NCBI GenBank assembly: GCA_947576945.1
Contig: CANPTH010000039.1
Location: 1 to 38,784 of the forward strand
Direction: 5' to 3'
Source of the DNA: an uncultured Lachnospiraceae bacterium
GTDB lineage: Bacteria > Bacillota > Clostridia > Lachnospirales > Lachnospiraceae
DNA length: 38,784 bases
Below, piece after piece: positions 9,185 to 17,287 of this stretch. The position numbers were made by a program, and so were the translations under genes. Each line of letters begins with the position of its first letter. The stretch's first letter is position 1. The notes beneath the pieces are model-generated. The model worked only from the letters and a program-made list of their open reading frames with translations, made no database searches and had not been told where the DNA came from.

Positions 9185-9331
9185 TTAATAGTTGTTCTTC
9201 TGGTTGTCCTGTGCGTTGCTGCCGGAATTGTTCTTGGAACTGTTCTTAGAACTGTTCTGGCTGTTCTGATTGTTGGTCTTGTCCTGCTGCTTGTCGTTCT
9301 GAGAATTCTGGTTATAATCGTTCTTAGACAT
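9185..9331 (-). CDS. 48-residue Asn/Gln/Ser-rich hydrophilic protein
   Basis: Nearly all residues are N, Q, S, K and D (MSKNDYNQNSQNDKQQDK...), with no hydrophobic core, Cys or Trp, so it is almost certainly disordered. AGGAGGT lies 8 nt before the ATG, an excellent ribosome site, and a strong hairpin follows the gene, so I take it as real. Composition recalls gamma-type small acid-soluble spore proteins or other forespore filler proteins, but it lacks their FGTEFASET-type repeats and I do not assign it. A GTATA-N18-AATACTA pair at 9497-9468 resembles a SigG promoter; the repeat at 9355-9457 lies between that and the gene. Confidence 0.7.
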   Translation of the reverse strand: MSKNDYNQNSQNDKQQDKTNNQNSQNSSKNSSKNNSGSNAQDNQKNNY

Positions 9332-9354
9332 CTCAAATACCTCCTGGTTGATTT

Positions 9355-9457
9355 TATAGTCAATGACATTGGAAATTTCGCTTTCTCTCTTGCAAAAGCT
9401 TCCGTATACGGCTTTGGCGAGAACCGGAAGCAGAAATTTGTTATGCCGTTTACTATA
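9355..9457. repeat. 103-bp palindromic MITE-like repeat, copy A
   Basis: Bounded by TATAGT and ACTATA, with imperfect terminal inverted repeats of about 31 bp (TATAGTCAATGACATT against TATAGTAAACGGCATA from the other end). It matches the element at 37451-37553 over the same 103 bp without gaps (86 identical). It lies 24 bp upstream of the Asn/Gln-rich start codon and would be transcribed in its leader. It has no transposase, so it would depend on one encoded elsewhere or act as an RNA hairpin. Confidence 0.75.
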
Positions 9458-9570
9458 GTTACAGGAATAGTATTGCAGGATCACAGCTGAAATATACAAA
9501 AAATTTCATCTGTTTTATAAAATTTATAAAAAACGGGGCAGATCTGCACAAACCCGAAAATTACTGCAGC

Positions 9571-10035
9571 TTATCTTCGATTATGACTGCCCTGGATCAC
9601 TTTAACGATCAGCAGCACGATAAGCGCCGCCATAATCACAGGTGCAAAAAGATAAAGCAGCGAACTTACCACACCGATAACCAGCATGATGATCACAATA
9701 ATGATCAGCATAACAAACCAACCCGGCAGCGCCACTTTCCTCACCTGGTTATTCTCACCGCGAACGCTGTCTTCCCGGGCATTTGCGCCGACCTCGTCGT
9801 CATATTCCTGCGCTGCGCCGTAAGCAGAGCCGGAACGCCTGTTGGCATCCAGAATGCTTCTGGCCAGCAGTCTCGGCTCGCCAAGCTGCGCCAGTATCTC
9901 TTCTTCCGTTCTCCCTTTATGGATCTCGGAATCGATATACTCTCTGTAATACCGCACATGCTCCGCAGTCTGGCTTCCTGAGAGACCACCCGCCAGCGCA
10001 TGCTGCAATTTCATGATAAATTCTTCTTTGTCCAT
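9571..10035 (-). CDS. HAAS (DUF1700-like) domain membrane protein
   Basis: 154 residues. The N-terminal HAAS-type helical region MDKEEFIMKLQHAL...YYREYIDSEIHKGRTEEEILAQLGEP is characteristic: a helical domain usually found in small membrane proteins paired with PadR regulators. A charged linker follows, then two closely spaced hydrophobic segments (about 105-145) with a basic C-terminal tail (SHNRR). It is probably an inner-membrane regulatory protein; no PadR gene is present here. The start at MDKEEF fits the family; the ribosome site is weak (AAAGG at some distance). It lies 101 bp downstream of metQ, possibly on the same transcript. Confidence 0.75.
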   Translation of the reverse strand: MDKEEFIMKLQHALAGGLSGSQTAEHVRYYREYIDSEIHKGRTEEEILAQLGEPRLLARSILDANRRSGSAYGAAQEYDDEVGANAREDSVRGENNQVRKVALPGWFVMLIIIVIIMLVIGVVSSLLYLFAPVIMAALIVLLIVKVIQGSHNRR

Positions 10036-10136
10036 AATGTATGACCATGCCTTTCCCCGGCCTGTAAGCCATTCTATCTGCAGACCGGGCGACGAACAGC
10101 CTCCTGCCACGTCATCCGCCATACAGGCGCATTCTC

Positions 10137-11102
10137 TTATTTGAAGGGGATCACACCACCGTCATAAGTATTATTGATATATTCCGTGATCTCGTCGGAT
10201 TTCAAAGCATCTACCAGCGCTTTGACTGCCTCGTTGCTCTCATTGCCTTCCTTCACCGCGATCACATTCACATAAGTCTTCGCAGCCTCGGAGTCAGCCT
10301 GCTCATAGGCAACCGCATCCTTTGCCACGGAAAACCCTGCTTCCATTGCATAGTTACCGTTCAGGACAACAAATGCCACTTCGTCCTTAACTCTCGGCAC
10401 CTGTGCCGCTTCCAGCTCCTGGATCTCGATCTCATTCGGATTGTCAACGATATCTCTCACCGTAGCTTCCAGGCCTACGCCATCCTTCAAGGTAATAATA
10501 CCGTTGTCCTGCAGCAGCAGAAGCGCTCTCGCCTCATTGGTCGTATCATTGGGAACCGCAACGACGTCTCCCTTCTCCAGCGTTGTCAGATCGCTCTTCG
10601 TACCAGGATAGATCCCGAAGGGTTCATAGTGGATGCCGCCCGCATTGACCAGATGTGTTCCCTGCTCTTCGTTAAAAGAATCCAGATAGGGAATATGCTG
10701 GAAATAGTTGGCGTCAAACTCACCGCTCTCCACCACCATATTCGGCTGCACATAGTCGTTAAACACCGTCACCTCCAGCGTCCATCCCTGGGCTGCCAGA
10801 AGAGGGGCTGCCTGCTCCAGAATCTCCGCATGGGGTGTCGCAGATGCAGCGATCGTAATAGTGCCTTTAGACTCCGCTGCCTCCTCGCCTGCCGGCTCTT
10901 TCGCGTCGTCTGCAGACGCTTCACTCTCCTGCGCTGCCGCATCCTCTTCTGGCGGTGCTGCCTCCTCGCTGCTCTCCGCTTCCGATGCCGGCGCATCCTC
11001 CTGTGCCGGCGCTGTTGTCCCTTCATCGGAACCGCCGCACGCCGTCAGCGTGCCAAGGGCAAGGGCTGCCGTTAAAATAGCTGCGATAAATCTTTTCTTC
11101 AT
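10137..11102 (-). CDS. metQ: MetQ methionine ABC transporter substrate-binding lipoprotein
   Basis: 321 residues. Lipoprotein signal with lipobox LTAC (Cys22), then an Ala/Glu-rich linker to about residue 80 that is longer than usual. The NlpA/MetQ domain follows: ITIAASATPHAEILEQAAPLL, YFQHIPYLDSFNEEQGTHLV, VAVPNDTTNEARALLLLQ and the C-terminal DGGVIPFK. It binds methionine (D or L) outside the membrane and delivers it to MetNI. AGGAG before the ATG supports the start. It is last in the order metN-metI-metQ, 210 bp after metI; I see no SAM riboswitch or T-box in that gap. Confidence 0.95.
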   Translation of the reverse strand: MKKRFIAAILTAALALGTLTACGGSDEGTTAPAQEDAPASEAESSEEAAPPEEDAAAQESEASADDAKEPAGEEAAESKGTITIAASATPHAEILEQAAPLLAAQGWTLEVTVFNDYVQPNMVVESGEFDANYFQHIPYLDSFNEEQGTHLVNAGGIHYEPFGIYPGTKSDLTTLEKGDVVAVPNDTTNEARALLLLQDNGIITLKDGVGLEATVRDIVDNPNEIEIQELEAAQVPRVKDEVAFVVLNGNYAMEAGFSVAKDAVAYEQADSEAAKTYVNVIAVKEGNESNEAVKALVDALKSDEITEYINNTYDGGVIPFK

Positions 11103-11312
11103 AATATTTACTCTCCTCTCTGCCGGAACGGCCTGTCTCCTCTTTTCCGCCGTCCCTTTCTATCTGAAAGTCCACACATCCGTTCTTCCATCCGGCTGTT
11201 CCGGAACGCTCTGCGCTTTGCAACGCTCCCGGATAGCTTTCCGGCCTTCCGTGCGAAACTTTGAGATCTCTCTTCAGTCGAAGCCGGCTCATATGCCTGC
11301 CTCTTTCGCCCG

Positions 11313-11978
11313 CTACCGCTGTCTTCTGTCCAGCTTCACTGACATCTTCATGCCCAGCGTCTGGAAAATCTGAACCAATACCACCAGCAGGATGACCGCT
11401 ACAAACATAATCTCCTTCTCATAGCGGTAATACCCATACCGCATGGCAATGTCTCCAAGGCCGCCGCCGCCCACAATACCCGCCATGGCAGAATAGCCAA
11501 GGATCGTGCCAAGCGCGATGGTCACTCCTACAAGAATGGAGGTTCTGGCCTCCACCAGCAGCACTCTTACTATGATCGTCATGGTGTCTGCTCCCATACT
11601 CTGCGCCGCCTCGATCACACCGCGGTCCACCTCGTTAAGCGAAGACTCGATCATGCGTCCGATGAAAGGCGCCGCCGCCACCGTAAGCGGTACCACCGTA
11701 GCCGCCGTCCCGTAGCTTCTTCCCACAAGCAGCTTCGTCAACGGCATAAGCAGGATCAGCAGGATCAGGAACGGAATACTCCTGACCACATTGGCGATCA
11801 CATCCAGCACTTTATAGATGACCGGATTCGGTCTGATACCATTATCGTCCGTCACCGCAAGGGCCACCCCCATGGGCAGTCCCAGCAGATAACCGAAAAT
11901 GGTAGACAAGAGTGTCATGAAAAGCGTCTCCCGCACACCATCCATCATCATGATCGTCATTTCGTTAGTCCATTCCAT
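11313..11978 (-). CDS. metI: MetI methionine ABC transporter permease
   Basis: 221 residues with five predicted membrane helices. The BPD_transp_1 coupling motif runs EAAQSMGADTMTIIVRVLLVEARTSI (about 143-168), the EAA loop that docks on MetN. The N-terminal ETLFMTLLSTIFGYLLGLPMGV and SMAGIVGGGGLGDIAMRYGYYRY segments are typical of MetI. The start overlaps the end of metN by 14 bp, indicating translational coupling. It forms the channel of the methionine importer. Confidence 0.95.
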   Translation of the reverse strand: MEWTNEMTIMMMDGVRETLFMTLLSTIFGYLLGLPMGVALAVTDDNGIRPNPVIYKVLDVIANVVRSIPFLILLILLMPLTKLLVGRSYGTAATVVPLTVAAAPFIGRMIESSLNEVDRGVIEAAQSMGADTMTIIVRVLLVEARTSILVGVTIALGTILGYSAMAGIVGGGGLGDIAMRYGYYRYEKEIMFVAVILLVVLVQIFQTLGMKMSVKLDRRQR

Positions 11979-13038
11979 AACCGTCTACCTCCTGCACTGC
12001 CAATCCCCTCTCTGTCAGATAAGCTTTCATGTCTTCCTGCATCTTCACATCATCCGGCAGGCTTAAGATCATCTCTCCTCTGGCAATGCCTTCCACATTC
12101 TTGGTATCCGCCCGCAGAATATTGATCGGCTGCCCGAACCGCAGCACCATATTGGCAATGACCGGTTCAAAAGAAGAATTGACCGAGAACACAATACGGA
12201 TGCAACATTTCCCTTTCATCAGATCCTTCTGGCGCCCTTCCAGCGTACGGCGTTCTTCCCCTCTGCCCTTGACGATCAGCTCCCTGGCCTCCTTCGTCTT
12301 CGGCTGGGAAAAGATATCGGCCACCCTGCCCTGTTCCACCAGGCGGCCGTCTCCTATGATCGCCACATGGGAACAGATCTCCCTGACCACCGACATCTCA
12401 TGCGTTATGATCACGATCGTGATCCCGAACTCTCTGTTGATCTGCTTAAGCAGCTGCAGAATCGACTGCGTGGTCTGCGGATCCAGCGCACTGGTCGCTT
12501 CATCGCAGAGCAGGATCTTCGGATTCGCGGCAAGCGCCCGGGCGATCGCCACCCTCTGCTTCTGTCCCCCTGACAGCTGGGAAGGATAAGCCTTCGCTTT
12601 CTCGGTCAATCCCACGATCTCCAGTAACTCATACGCCCGTTTCCTGGCATCCTCCCTGCTTATCGTGCCCTTCCGGCCGCCGTCCTTCCTGCTGACTCCT
12701 GCATACAGCAGCGGAAAACATATATTATCAATCACATTCTTCTGCATCAAAAGATTGAAATGCTGAAAGATCATTGCAATCTCTGCACGCTGCGCCCGCA
12801 GCTCCTTCTCCGACAGCATACTCAGATCCCGGCCTTCGATCTCCACAGTGCCCCCCGTGGGCCGTTCCAGAAAATTCAGACAGCGCACCAGAGTACTCTT
12901 TCCTGCTCCCGACATACCGATAATCCCGTAGATATCCCCCTTCTGAATCGAAAGGTTGATATCCTGCAGCGCTTCCACACTGGCATCCTTCGTCACAAAT
13001 GTTTTGCCCAGGCTCCGAACTTCTATCATTCCTGCCAT
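11965..13038 (-). CDS. metN: MetN methionine ABC transporter ATP-binding protein with NIL domain
   Basis: 357 residues. ABC ATPase core with Walker A GMSGAGKST, signature LSGGQKQRVAIARALA, Walker B ILLCDEATSALD and switch His in VIITHEM. The C-terminal NIL domain (about 270-350, SFEPVIANMVLRFGQPINILRADT) is the regulatory ACT-like domain that binds methionine and inhibits uptake when internal methionine is high. It energises MetI/MetQ import. The start codon is preceded by AAAGGAC. An upstream promoter at 13142-13170 can express metNIQ separately from cysK. Confidence 0.96.
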   Translation of the reverse strand: MAGMIEVRSLGKTFVTKDASVEALQDINLSIQKGDIYGIIGMSGAGKSTLVRCLNFLERPTGGTVEIEGRDLSMLSEKELRAQRAEIAMIFQHFNLLMQKNVIDNICFPLLYAGVSRKDGGRKGTISREDARKRAYELLEIVGLTEKAKAYPSQLSGGQKQRVAIARALAANPKILLCDEATSALDPQTTQSILQLLKQINREFGITIVIITHEMSVVREICSHVAIIGDGRLVEQGRVADIFSQPKTKEARELIVKGRGEERRTLEGRQKDLMKGKCCIRIVFSVNSSFEPVIANMVLRFGQPINILRADTKNVEGIARGEMILSLPDDVKMQEDMKAYLTERGLAVQEVDGYGMD

Positions 13039-13141
13039 CTCGTCTTGTCCTTTCGTAAATGGTTACACTCCACACCCTTCGTATGTGCTGACATTGTTAC
13101 AGCTGAGCGTGTGAACTGCAACAAGCGATAACTTACTGACT

Positions 13142-13170
13142 ACTTTAGCATGAATGGCGGAATTTATCAA
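13142..13170 (-). promoter_or_regulatory. SigA promoter for metN-metI-metQ
   Basis: Minus strand TTGATA (13170-13165), 17-nt spacer, TAAAGT (13147-13142). The leader is about 95 nt and can form a GTTGCAG/CTGTAAC hairpin (13108-13082 region). I recognise no S-box or T-box in it. Confidence 0.65.
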
Positions 13171-13183
13171 GCAAAGACACTCT

Positions 13184-14119
13184 TCATGCAGTAAACAACG
13201 CCGTAGACAGATATCTGTCACCGGAATCCGGCAGCAGTGCCACGATCATCTTACCTTTGTTCCCGGGACGCTTTGCAAGCTGTGCAGCTGCATGAAGCGC
13301 TGCACCGGACGAGATTCCCACCAGGATCCCTTCCTCCTGTGCGATGGCCCTTCCTGCGGCAAGCGCATCTTCATCTGAAACCCGGATGATCTCGTCGTAG
13401 ATACCGGTATTCAGTATCTCCGGCACGAAACCGGCCCCGATTCCCTGAAGCCCGTGTGGTCCCGCTTCACCGCCGGACAGTACCGGGCTGCCTTCCGGTT
13501 CCACCGCCACGACGATGACTTTCTCATTCTTCTCTTTCAGATATTCTCCGATTCCGGTGATTGTCCCTCCTGTGCCCACGCCGGCCACAAAGATATCCAC
13601 CCTTCCATCCGTGTCCTCCCAGATCTCAGGCCCTGTTGTCATCCTGTGCGCTTCAGGATTGGCCGGATTCACAAACTGTCCCAGCACAATGGATCCCGGC
13701 AGAGAAGCCTGCAGCTCCTGCGCCTTCTCAATCGCTCCTGTCATGCCCCTGTCACCGTCCGTCAGCACCAGCCGGGCGCCATAAGCCTGCAGCAGCCTGC
13801 GCCGCTCCTCACTCATCGTCTCCGGCAGAGTCAGGATCGCCTGATACCCTTTCGCTGCTGCCACAGCCGCCAGGCCGATCCCCGTATTGCCTGAAGTGGG
13901 TTCAATGATGGTCGCGCCCGGCTGCAGCCTCCCGGTTCTCTCCGCCTCCTCAATCATATGCAGGGCCACCCGGTCTTTCACCGATCCTGCCGGATTCAGA
14001 TATTCCAGCTTCACCAGCAGTGTGGCATCCGTGATTCCATGATTCTGTTCATAATGTGTAACTTCCATCAACGGCGTCTTTCCGATCAGCTCCGCCGCAC
14101 TTTTTTTAATATCCGCCAT
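13184..14119 (-). CDS. cysK: Cysteine synthase A (O-acetylserine sulfhydrylase)
   Basis: 311 residues. PLP enzyme joining sulfide to O-acetyl-L-serine to make cysteine and acetate. The Schiff-base lysine is Lys48 in NPAGSVKDR. The substrate and phosphate loops are [20 protein letters not shown] and [16 protein letters not shown], with [11 protein letters not shown] near the C terminus; all are intact. The ribosome site is GGAGG, 6 nt before ATG. The gene lies upstream of and in line with the methionine importer, forming a small sulfur amino acid locus. A perfect 16-bp palindrome (14154-14169) sits 35 bp upstream of the start. Confidence 0.95.
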   Translation of the reverse strand: MADIKKSAAELIGKTPLMEVTHYEQNHGITDATLLVKLEYLNPAGSVKDRVALHMIEEAERTGRLQPGATIIEPTSGNTGIGLAAVAAAKGYQAILTLPETMSEERRRLLQAYGARLVLTDGDRGMTGAIEKAQELQASLPGSIVLGQFVNPANPEAHRMTTGPEIWEDTDGRVDIFVAGVGTGGTITGIGEYLKEKNEKVIVVAVEPEGSPVLSGGEAGPHGLQGIGAGFVPEILNTGIYDEIIRVSDEDALAAGRAIAQEEGILVGISSGAALHAAAQLAKRPGNKGKMIVALLPDSGDRYLSTALFTA

Positions 14120-14153
14120 GCTCTTCCTCCATTCCGAAGCATCTCATGCTGCA

Positions 14154-14169
14154 GATTCCGGCCGGAATC
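14154..14169. promoter_or_regulatory. Perfect 16-bp palindrome upstream of cysK
   Basis: GATTCCGGCCGGAATC is self-complementary and lies between the end of the membrane-protein gene and cysK. It has no T tract, so an operator or part of a read-through hairpin are both possible. Confidence 0.3.
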
Positions 14170-14180
14170 CGCCCTGCCCC

Positions 14181-15644
14181 TTAAAATTTATACAGTATCC
14201 CTTTCCGCCGGCATGCATAAAGATCCCAGGCGATCATACAGCATGCCGTATAGAAAAGGCCCATGCCATAGATCATATACCGCGGCTGTGCAAAAATGAA
14301 CAGTCCCACCACCACCGCATTGATCACAATACCGGCCATGGTAATCATCGTAAAACAAAGACTGGCATCGATCTGCCTGACCAGTTCCTCATATTCTGTA
14401 ACCACTGCTCCCACAGATTCCGACAGCCGTCTTTCTATTTTCTTCTTCTGCACCACAAGGCAGCACGCCGCCGCTCCCATGAACAGATAAACCGCCGCCG
14501 CATACAAACTGAGCGCCGGATGCGCCTTGGCCACAGAATTGACCAGGCCCTGCCAGGTATTATAGCAGTATACCCGCAGTAACGGCAGCGGCTCCTGCCG
14601 AAACAGGGTGTTGCTCATCTCTTTACAGATCTCATCGTATTGCATGGCTGCTTCCGGCTCGGAAAGCTGAAAATGCTCCGAAATATATCCAAACACCACC
14701 GGATTGATGATTCCATACCCGATCGCATCATAACTGTCGGCATAATGAATGGCCGTGGTCAGCCAGCCGCTCCCGGCATAAGGATACAGAATCTGCTGCG
14801 CGTCCGCCTGCTCCATAATCTCCAGATACAGCTCTCTTATCGTCTCATCGGTAAACAGACCCGCATCCCTCTCCGGATCTGAGGAATACAGCAGCGTACA
14901 CAAAATCCCCATGGAATTCCCACTGTGTTCCATCCACACGCCTCTGACAGCATACTGGTATGTCCGGTCAAACAGCTTGCCGGCGAAAAATACGGCCGCC
15001 GCCATCACTGCCAGACACAGGAATCTGCGCACTCTCCTTCTCCGGATCAGCTCGTACCAGACTAAAACGACACCCAGAATGAGCAGCGTAATCATCATCT
15101 GTTTTCTCAGGCTGACCAGCAGAAAAGAGAACAATAACGTCCAGCCAAAATACCGCTTCTTCTCCGTTCTGATAAAAAGAAACAGAAAGGCCGAGAAAAA
15201 CACAAACAAAGAAAGGCCCAACCCTTCCGTCAGAATGCTGTCCGGATACGCGGATCCCCGTTTAGCCGCAAACCGGTTTAAAAGCGTTACCGCAAATTGA
15301 AACAGAATCGCCGCTGTCTGCAAAACTCTGCTCCCCTGCTTTGCTCTCCTCACAACCCATCCCACAAACCATGCAGCCATGCCTGCCAATATGCTCTGCA
15401 GAACCACCGCAGTCATCAGCGCATCCACTTTACATACGCCGGCAATCCATCTGCACAATGCAAGGAAGGAAGGGTACAGCGGTTCCCGGGAAATGTGCAT
15501 GGATACATACCCTTCGGAATCCACACACCAGACCGGTCCGTCTATGATCGGGAACAGCAGATAGAAAATAAGACAGACGCCAAGCAGCAGATACTCCCAT
15601 TTGTCCGTTTTGAATTCTTTTACTTCAAATTTATTCAGGCTCAT
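14181..15644 (-). CDS. Polytopic membrane protein, GT-C glycosyltransferase-like
   Basis: 487 residues from MSLNKFEVKEF. About ten hydrophobic helices. The first extracytoplasmic loop reads DGPVWCVDSEGYVSMHISREPLYPSFLALCRWI; an acidic residue plus 'REPLYP' in loop 1 is the arrangement seen in GT-C lipid-sugar glycosyltransferases, where the loop-1 acid is catalytic. A large loop (about 225-360) follows, then C-terminal helices. The substrate cannot be told. The frame is open upstream to 15884, but that part looks non-coding. The start overlaps the end of a possible small ORF by 14 bp. It lies 61 bp before cysK on the same strand, without obvious functional link. Confidence 0.75.
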   Translation of the reverse strand: MSLNKFEVKEFKTDKWEYLLLGVCLIFYLLFPIIDGPVWCVDSEGYVSMHISREPLYPSFLALCRWIAGVCKVDALMTAVVLQSILAGMAAWFVGWVVRRAKQGSRVLQTAAILFQFAVTLLNRFAAKRGSAYPDSILTEGLGLSLFVFFSAFLFLFIRTEKKRYFGWTLLFSFLLVSLRKQMMITLLILGVVLVWYELIRRRRVRRFLCLAVMAAAVFFAGKLFDRTYQYAVRGVWMEHSGNSMGILCTLLYSSDPERDAGLFTDETIRELYLEIMEQADAQQILYPYAGSGWLTTAIHYADSYDAIGYGIINPVVFGYISEHFQLSEPEAAMQYDEICKEMSNTLFRQEPLPLLRVYCYNTWQGLVNSVAKAHPALSLYAAAVYLFMGAAACCLVVQKKKIERRLSESVGAVVTEYEELVRQIDASLCFTMITMAGIVINAVVVGLFIFAQPRYMIYGMGLFYTACCMIAWDLYACRRKGILYKF

Positions 15645-15891
15645 CCTCATCCATCCGCGATATCCGCCTGTTCTCAGGCAGTTCTCTGTCGCTTCTCCTT
15701 TGGCTTTTGCTCGTAATTCTATCATATTCCATGAAATAATACAATCGACACGATTCCGGCAGTTCCCACCCGGCTGCAATCTGGTCCCGCAATTTCTGCC
15801 GCCGCTGCAGCTGATCAAATCTGAACCGTAACAAATGATGCGCACAATCTGACCAGGAACAGTAACGCCGGCCGATTTGACCACAGGACAT
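15631..15891 (-). CDS. Possible 86-residue basic protein, unassigned
   Basis: Open frame starting MSCGQIGRRYCSWSDCAHH and ending RISRMDEDEPE, overlapping the membrane-protein start by 14 bp in the manner of translational coupling. It is rich in Arg, Gln and Leu with a possible amphipathic helix (HHLLRFRFDQLQRRQKLRDQI). There is no good ribosome site before 15891; an alternative start at 15933 lies inside the adjacent MITE-like element. I recognise no family. It may be real or chance. Confidence 0.3.
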   Translation of the reverse strand: MSCGQIGRRYCSWSDCAHHLLRFRFDQLQRRQKLRDQIAAGWELPESCRLYYFMEYDRITSKSQRRSDRELPENRRISRMDEDEPE

Positions 15892-15914
15892 AAGTTTACT
15901 ATAATTAATATATC

Positions 15915-16076
15915 CAGTGTACTGACTGTTCATTTTCAGCCAAACGGCGCAGAATGAATTTTCAGCCTGCAAGGCGGCTGAACGAAGCGATGCGGCAGCA
16001 TCGTTGAATGAGGCCAACGCGGCAGATGGAAATTCAGGCAAGTCATTTGACGAAATGTGAACGTGTCAGTACACTG
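15915..16076. repeat. 162-bp MITE-like element with terminal inverted repeats
   Basis: Ends are perfect 12-bp inverted repeats, CAGTGTACTGAC at 15915-15926 and its complement at 16065-16076, with looser pairing for another dozen bases inward (GTTCA and TTTC shared). The inside holds further stems, CAGCC...GGCTG and CGATGC/GCATCG. It contains no transposase. The right end carries a promoter reading into the AraC gene. Different in sequence from the 103-bp repeat. Confidence 0.65.
16047..16075 (+). promoter_or_regulatory. Promoter inside the right end of the MITE-like element, reading into the AraC gene
   Basis: TTGACG (16047-16052), a 17-nt spacer and TACACT (16070-16075), 28 bp upstream of the AraC start codon. 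The -10 box lies within the terminal inverted repeat. Confidence 0.5.
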
Positions 16077-16103
16077 ATAAACAAGGTAAAGAGAGGAACC
16101 CCT

Positions 16104-17120
16104 ATGCAGCAATCCCAGCCCACCACATTAAAGGAGATCCGTTCCCACGGAACAGAATCTTTTCCCTGCGCCGTCTATCGGACCCGCTCTGCAAGAAGAG
16201 GCACTCTGGTCAAGCATCACTGGCATGACGAAGTGGAAATCCTCTGCTTCTCCGGCGGGGCATTCCGCCTGGAGATCAATATGGAACAATTTCCGATTGC
16301 ATCCGAATGCCTGTACTTCATCAATCCTGGCGAACTCCACAGCATCATCACGGAATCGACAGGCAGCTATGAGGATGCTGTTGTTTTCTCTCCGGATATT
16401 CTCAGCTTCGATTCCTACGATGCGGCGCAGATGCAGCTGATCCATCCCATCCAGAAGGGACGGATGCTCTTTCCACGCTGTCTGACACCCAAACACCCGG
16501 CGTTCCCTTTGATCCAGGGCGCCTTTACGGATATCCTGCGGACATTCCGGCATACGCTGCTGGAAGAACCGCTGCCAGATCCGCTGCTTCCGGATCCGGC
16601 GCTGCAGGGTTCCGCTCCGCACACGGAAATCCTTCACGGCAAAGCGCCGCAAAGCGAGAGACTGGCAGATATATCCGTCGTTACGGATGACCTGACCAGT
16701 CAATTGTATATAAAATCTTCTCTGCTCCTTATCCTGGCCGTTCTTTCGGAACACCGGCTTTTTACGCCGACAGAGAAGAACTACGACAAGCGCGTGGAAG
16801 ATATCAAGACCACTCTGACCTATATCAAAGATAACTATAGAGATAAAATCTATATTTCAGACCTGGCAAAACAGATAAATTTAAATGAACAGTATTTCTG
16901 CCGCTTTTTCAAAAAAGCGCTGGGACGCACCCCTATGGAATATGTGAACGAGTACCGCATCAAGCAGACCCGCCGTCTGCTGGAAGAGACTGACCTGCCG
17001 GTGACGGACGTCTGCCTGGAATGCGGTTACAACAATCTCGGAAATTTCCTGCGGGAATTCCGGAAAAACACCGGCACCACCCCTCTGCAATACCGGAAAC
17101 AGGCGCGAAGATCTGTTTGA
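16104..17120 (+). CDS. AraC-family transcriptional regulator
   Basis: 338 residues. N-terminal cupin sensor (about 20-150; KHHWHDEVEILCFSGG, FINPGELHSI), then a variable linker. The C-terminal pair of helix-turn-helix motifs (about 232-335) carries DLAKQINLNEQYFCRFFKKALGRTPMEYVNEYRI and DVCLECGYNNLGNFLREFRKNTGTTPLQYR, the AraC signature. Start at MQQSQPTTLKEI, preceded by GAGAGG at 9 nt. The cupin suggests a sugar inducer; the next two genes on the same strand are alpha-glucosidases, so I infer it controls them, as MsmR/RafR-type regulators do. No sugar transporter lies in the window. Confidence 0.9.
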   Translation: MQQSQPTTLKEIRSHGTESFPCAVYRTRSARRGTLVKHHWHDEVEILCFSGGAFRLEINMEQFPIASECLYFINPGELHSIITESTGSYEDAVVFSPDILSFDSYDAAQMQLIHPIQKGRMLFPRCLTPKHPAFPLIQGAFTDILRTFRHTLLEEPLPDPLLPDPALQGSAPHTEILHGKAPQSERLADISVVTDDLTSQLYIKSSLLLILAVLSEHRLFTPTEKNYDKRVEDIKTTLTYIKDNYRDKIYISDLAKQINLNEQYFCRFFKKALGRTPMEYVNEYRIKQTRRLLEETDLPVTDVCLECGYNNLGNFLREFRKNTGTTPLQYRKQARRSV

Positions 17121-17287
17121 AAAGTCATAATTTCGTAGTTTCTGATCATATAACCGTAAGACTTTTCCTATCGTTGTCAATAAAATGAATCTAACTTTAT
17201 TCCTTCCCGGGCAAACTTACATATTCTCGAAGTCCTGGAATGAACTATTATCGGTTAACACTTTCTTAGACACACGGAGGTACGGTT

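Noticed and set aside
11103..11312. Possible SAM riboswitch or T-box before metQ
   Set aside because: I looked for the S-box core and the T-box TGG motif in the 210-bp gap and in the metN leader and found neither.
17121..17167. AAAAGTC...GACTTTT inverted repeat after the AraC gene as a terminator
   Set aside because: A 7-bp AT-rich stem with a loop over 30 nt is unlikely to terminate transcription.
17230..17287. Catabolite-responsive element in front of the first GH13 gene
   Set aside because: ATTATCGGTTAACA resembles but does not satisfy the cre consensus when aligned on its CG.
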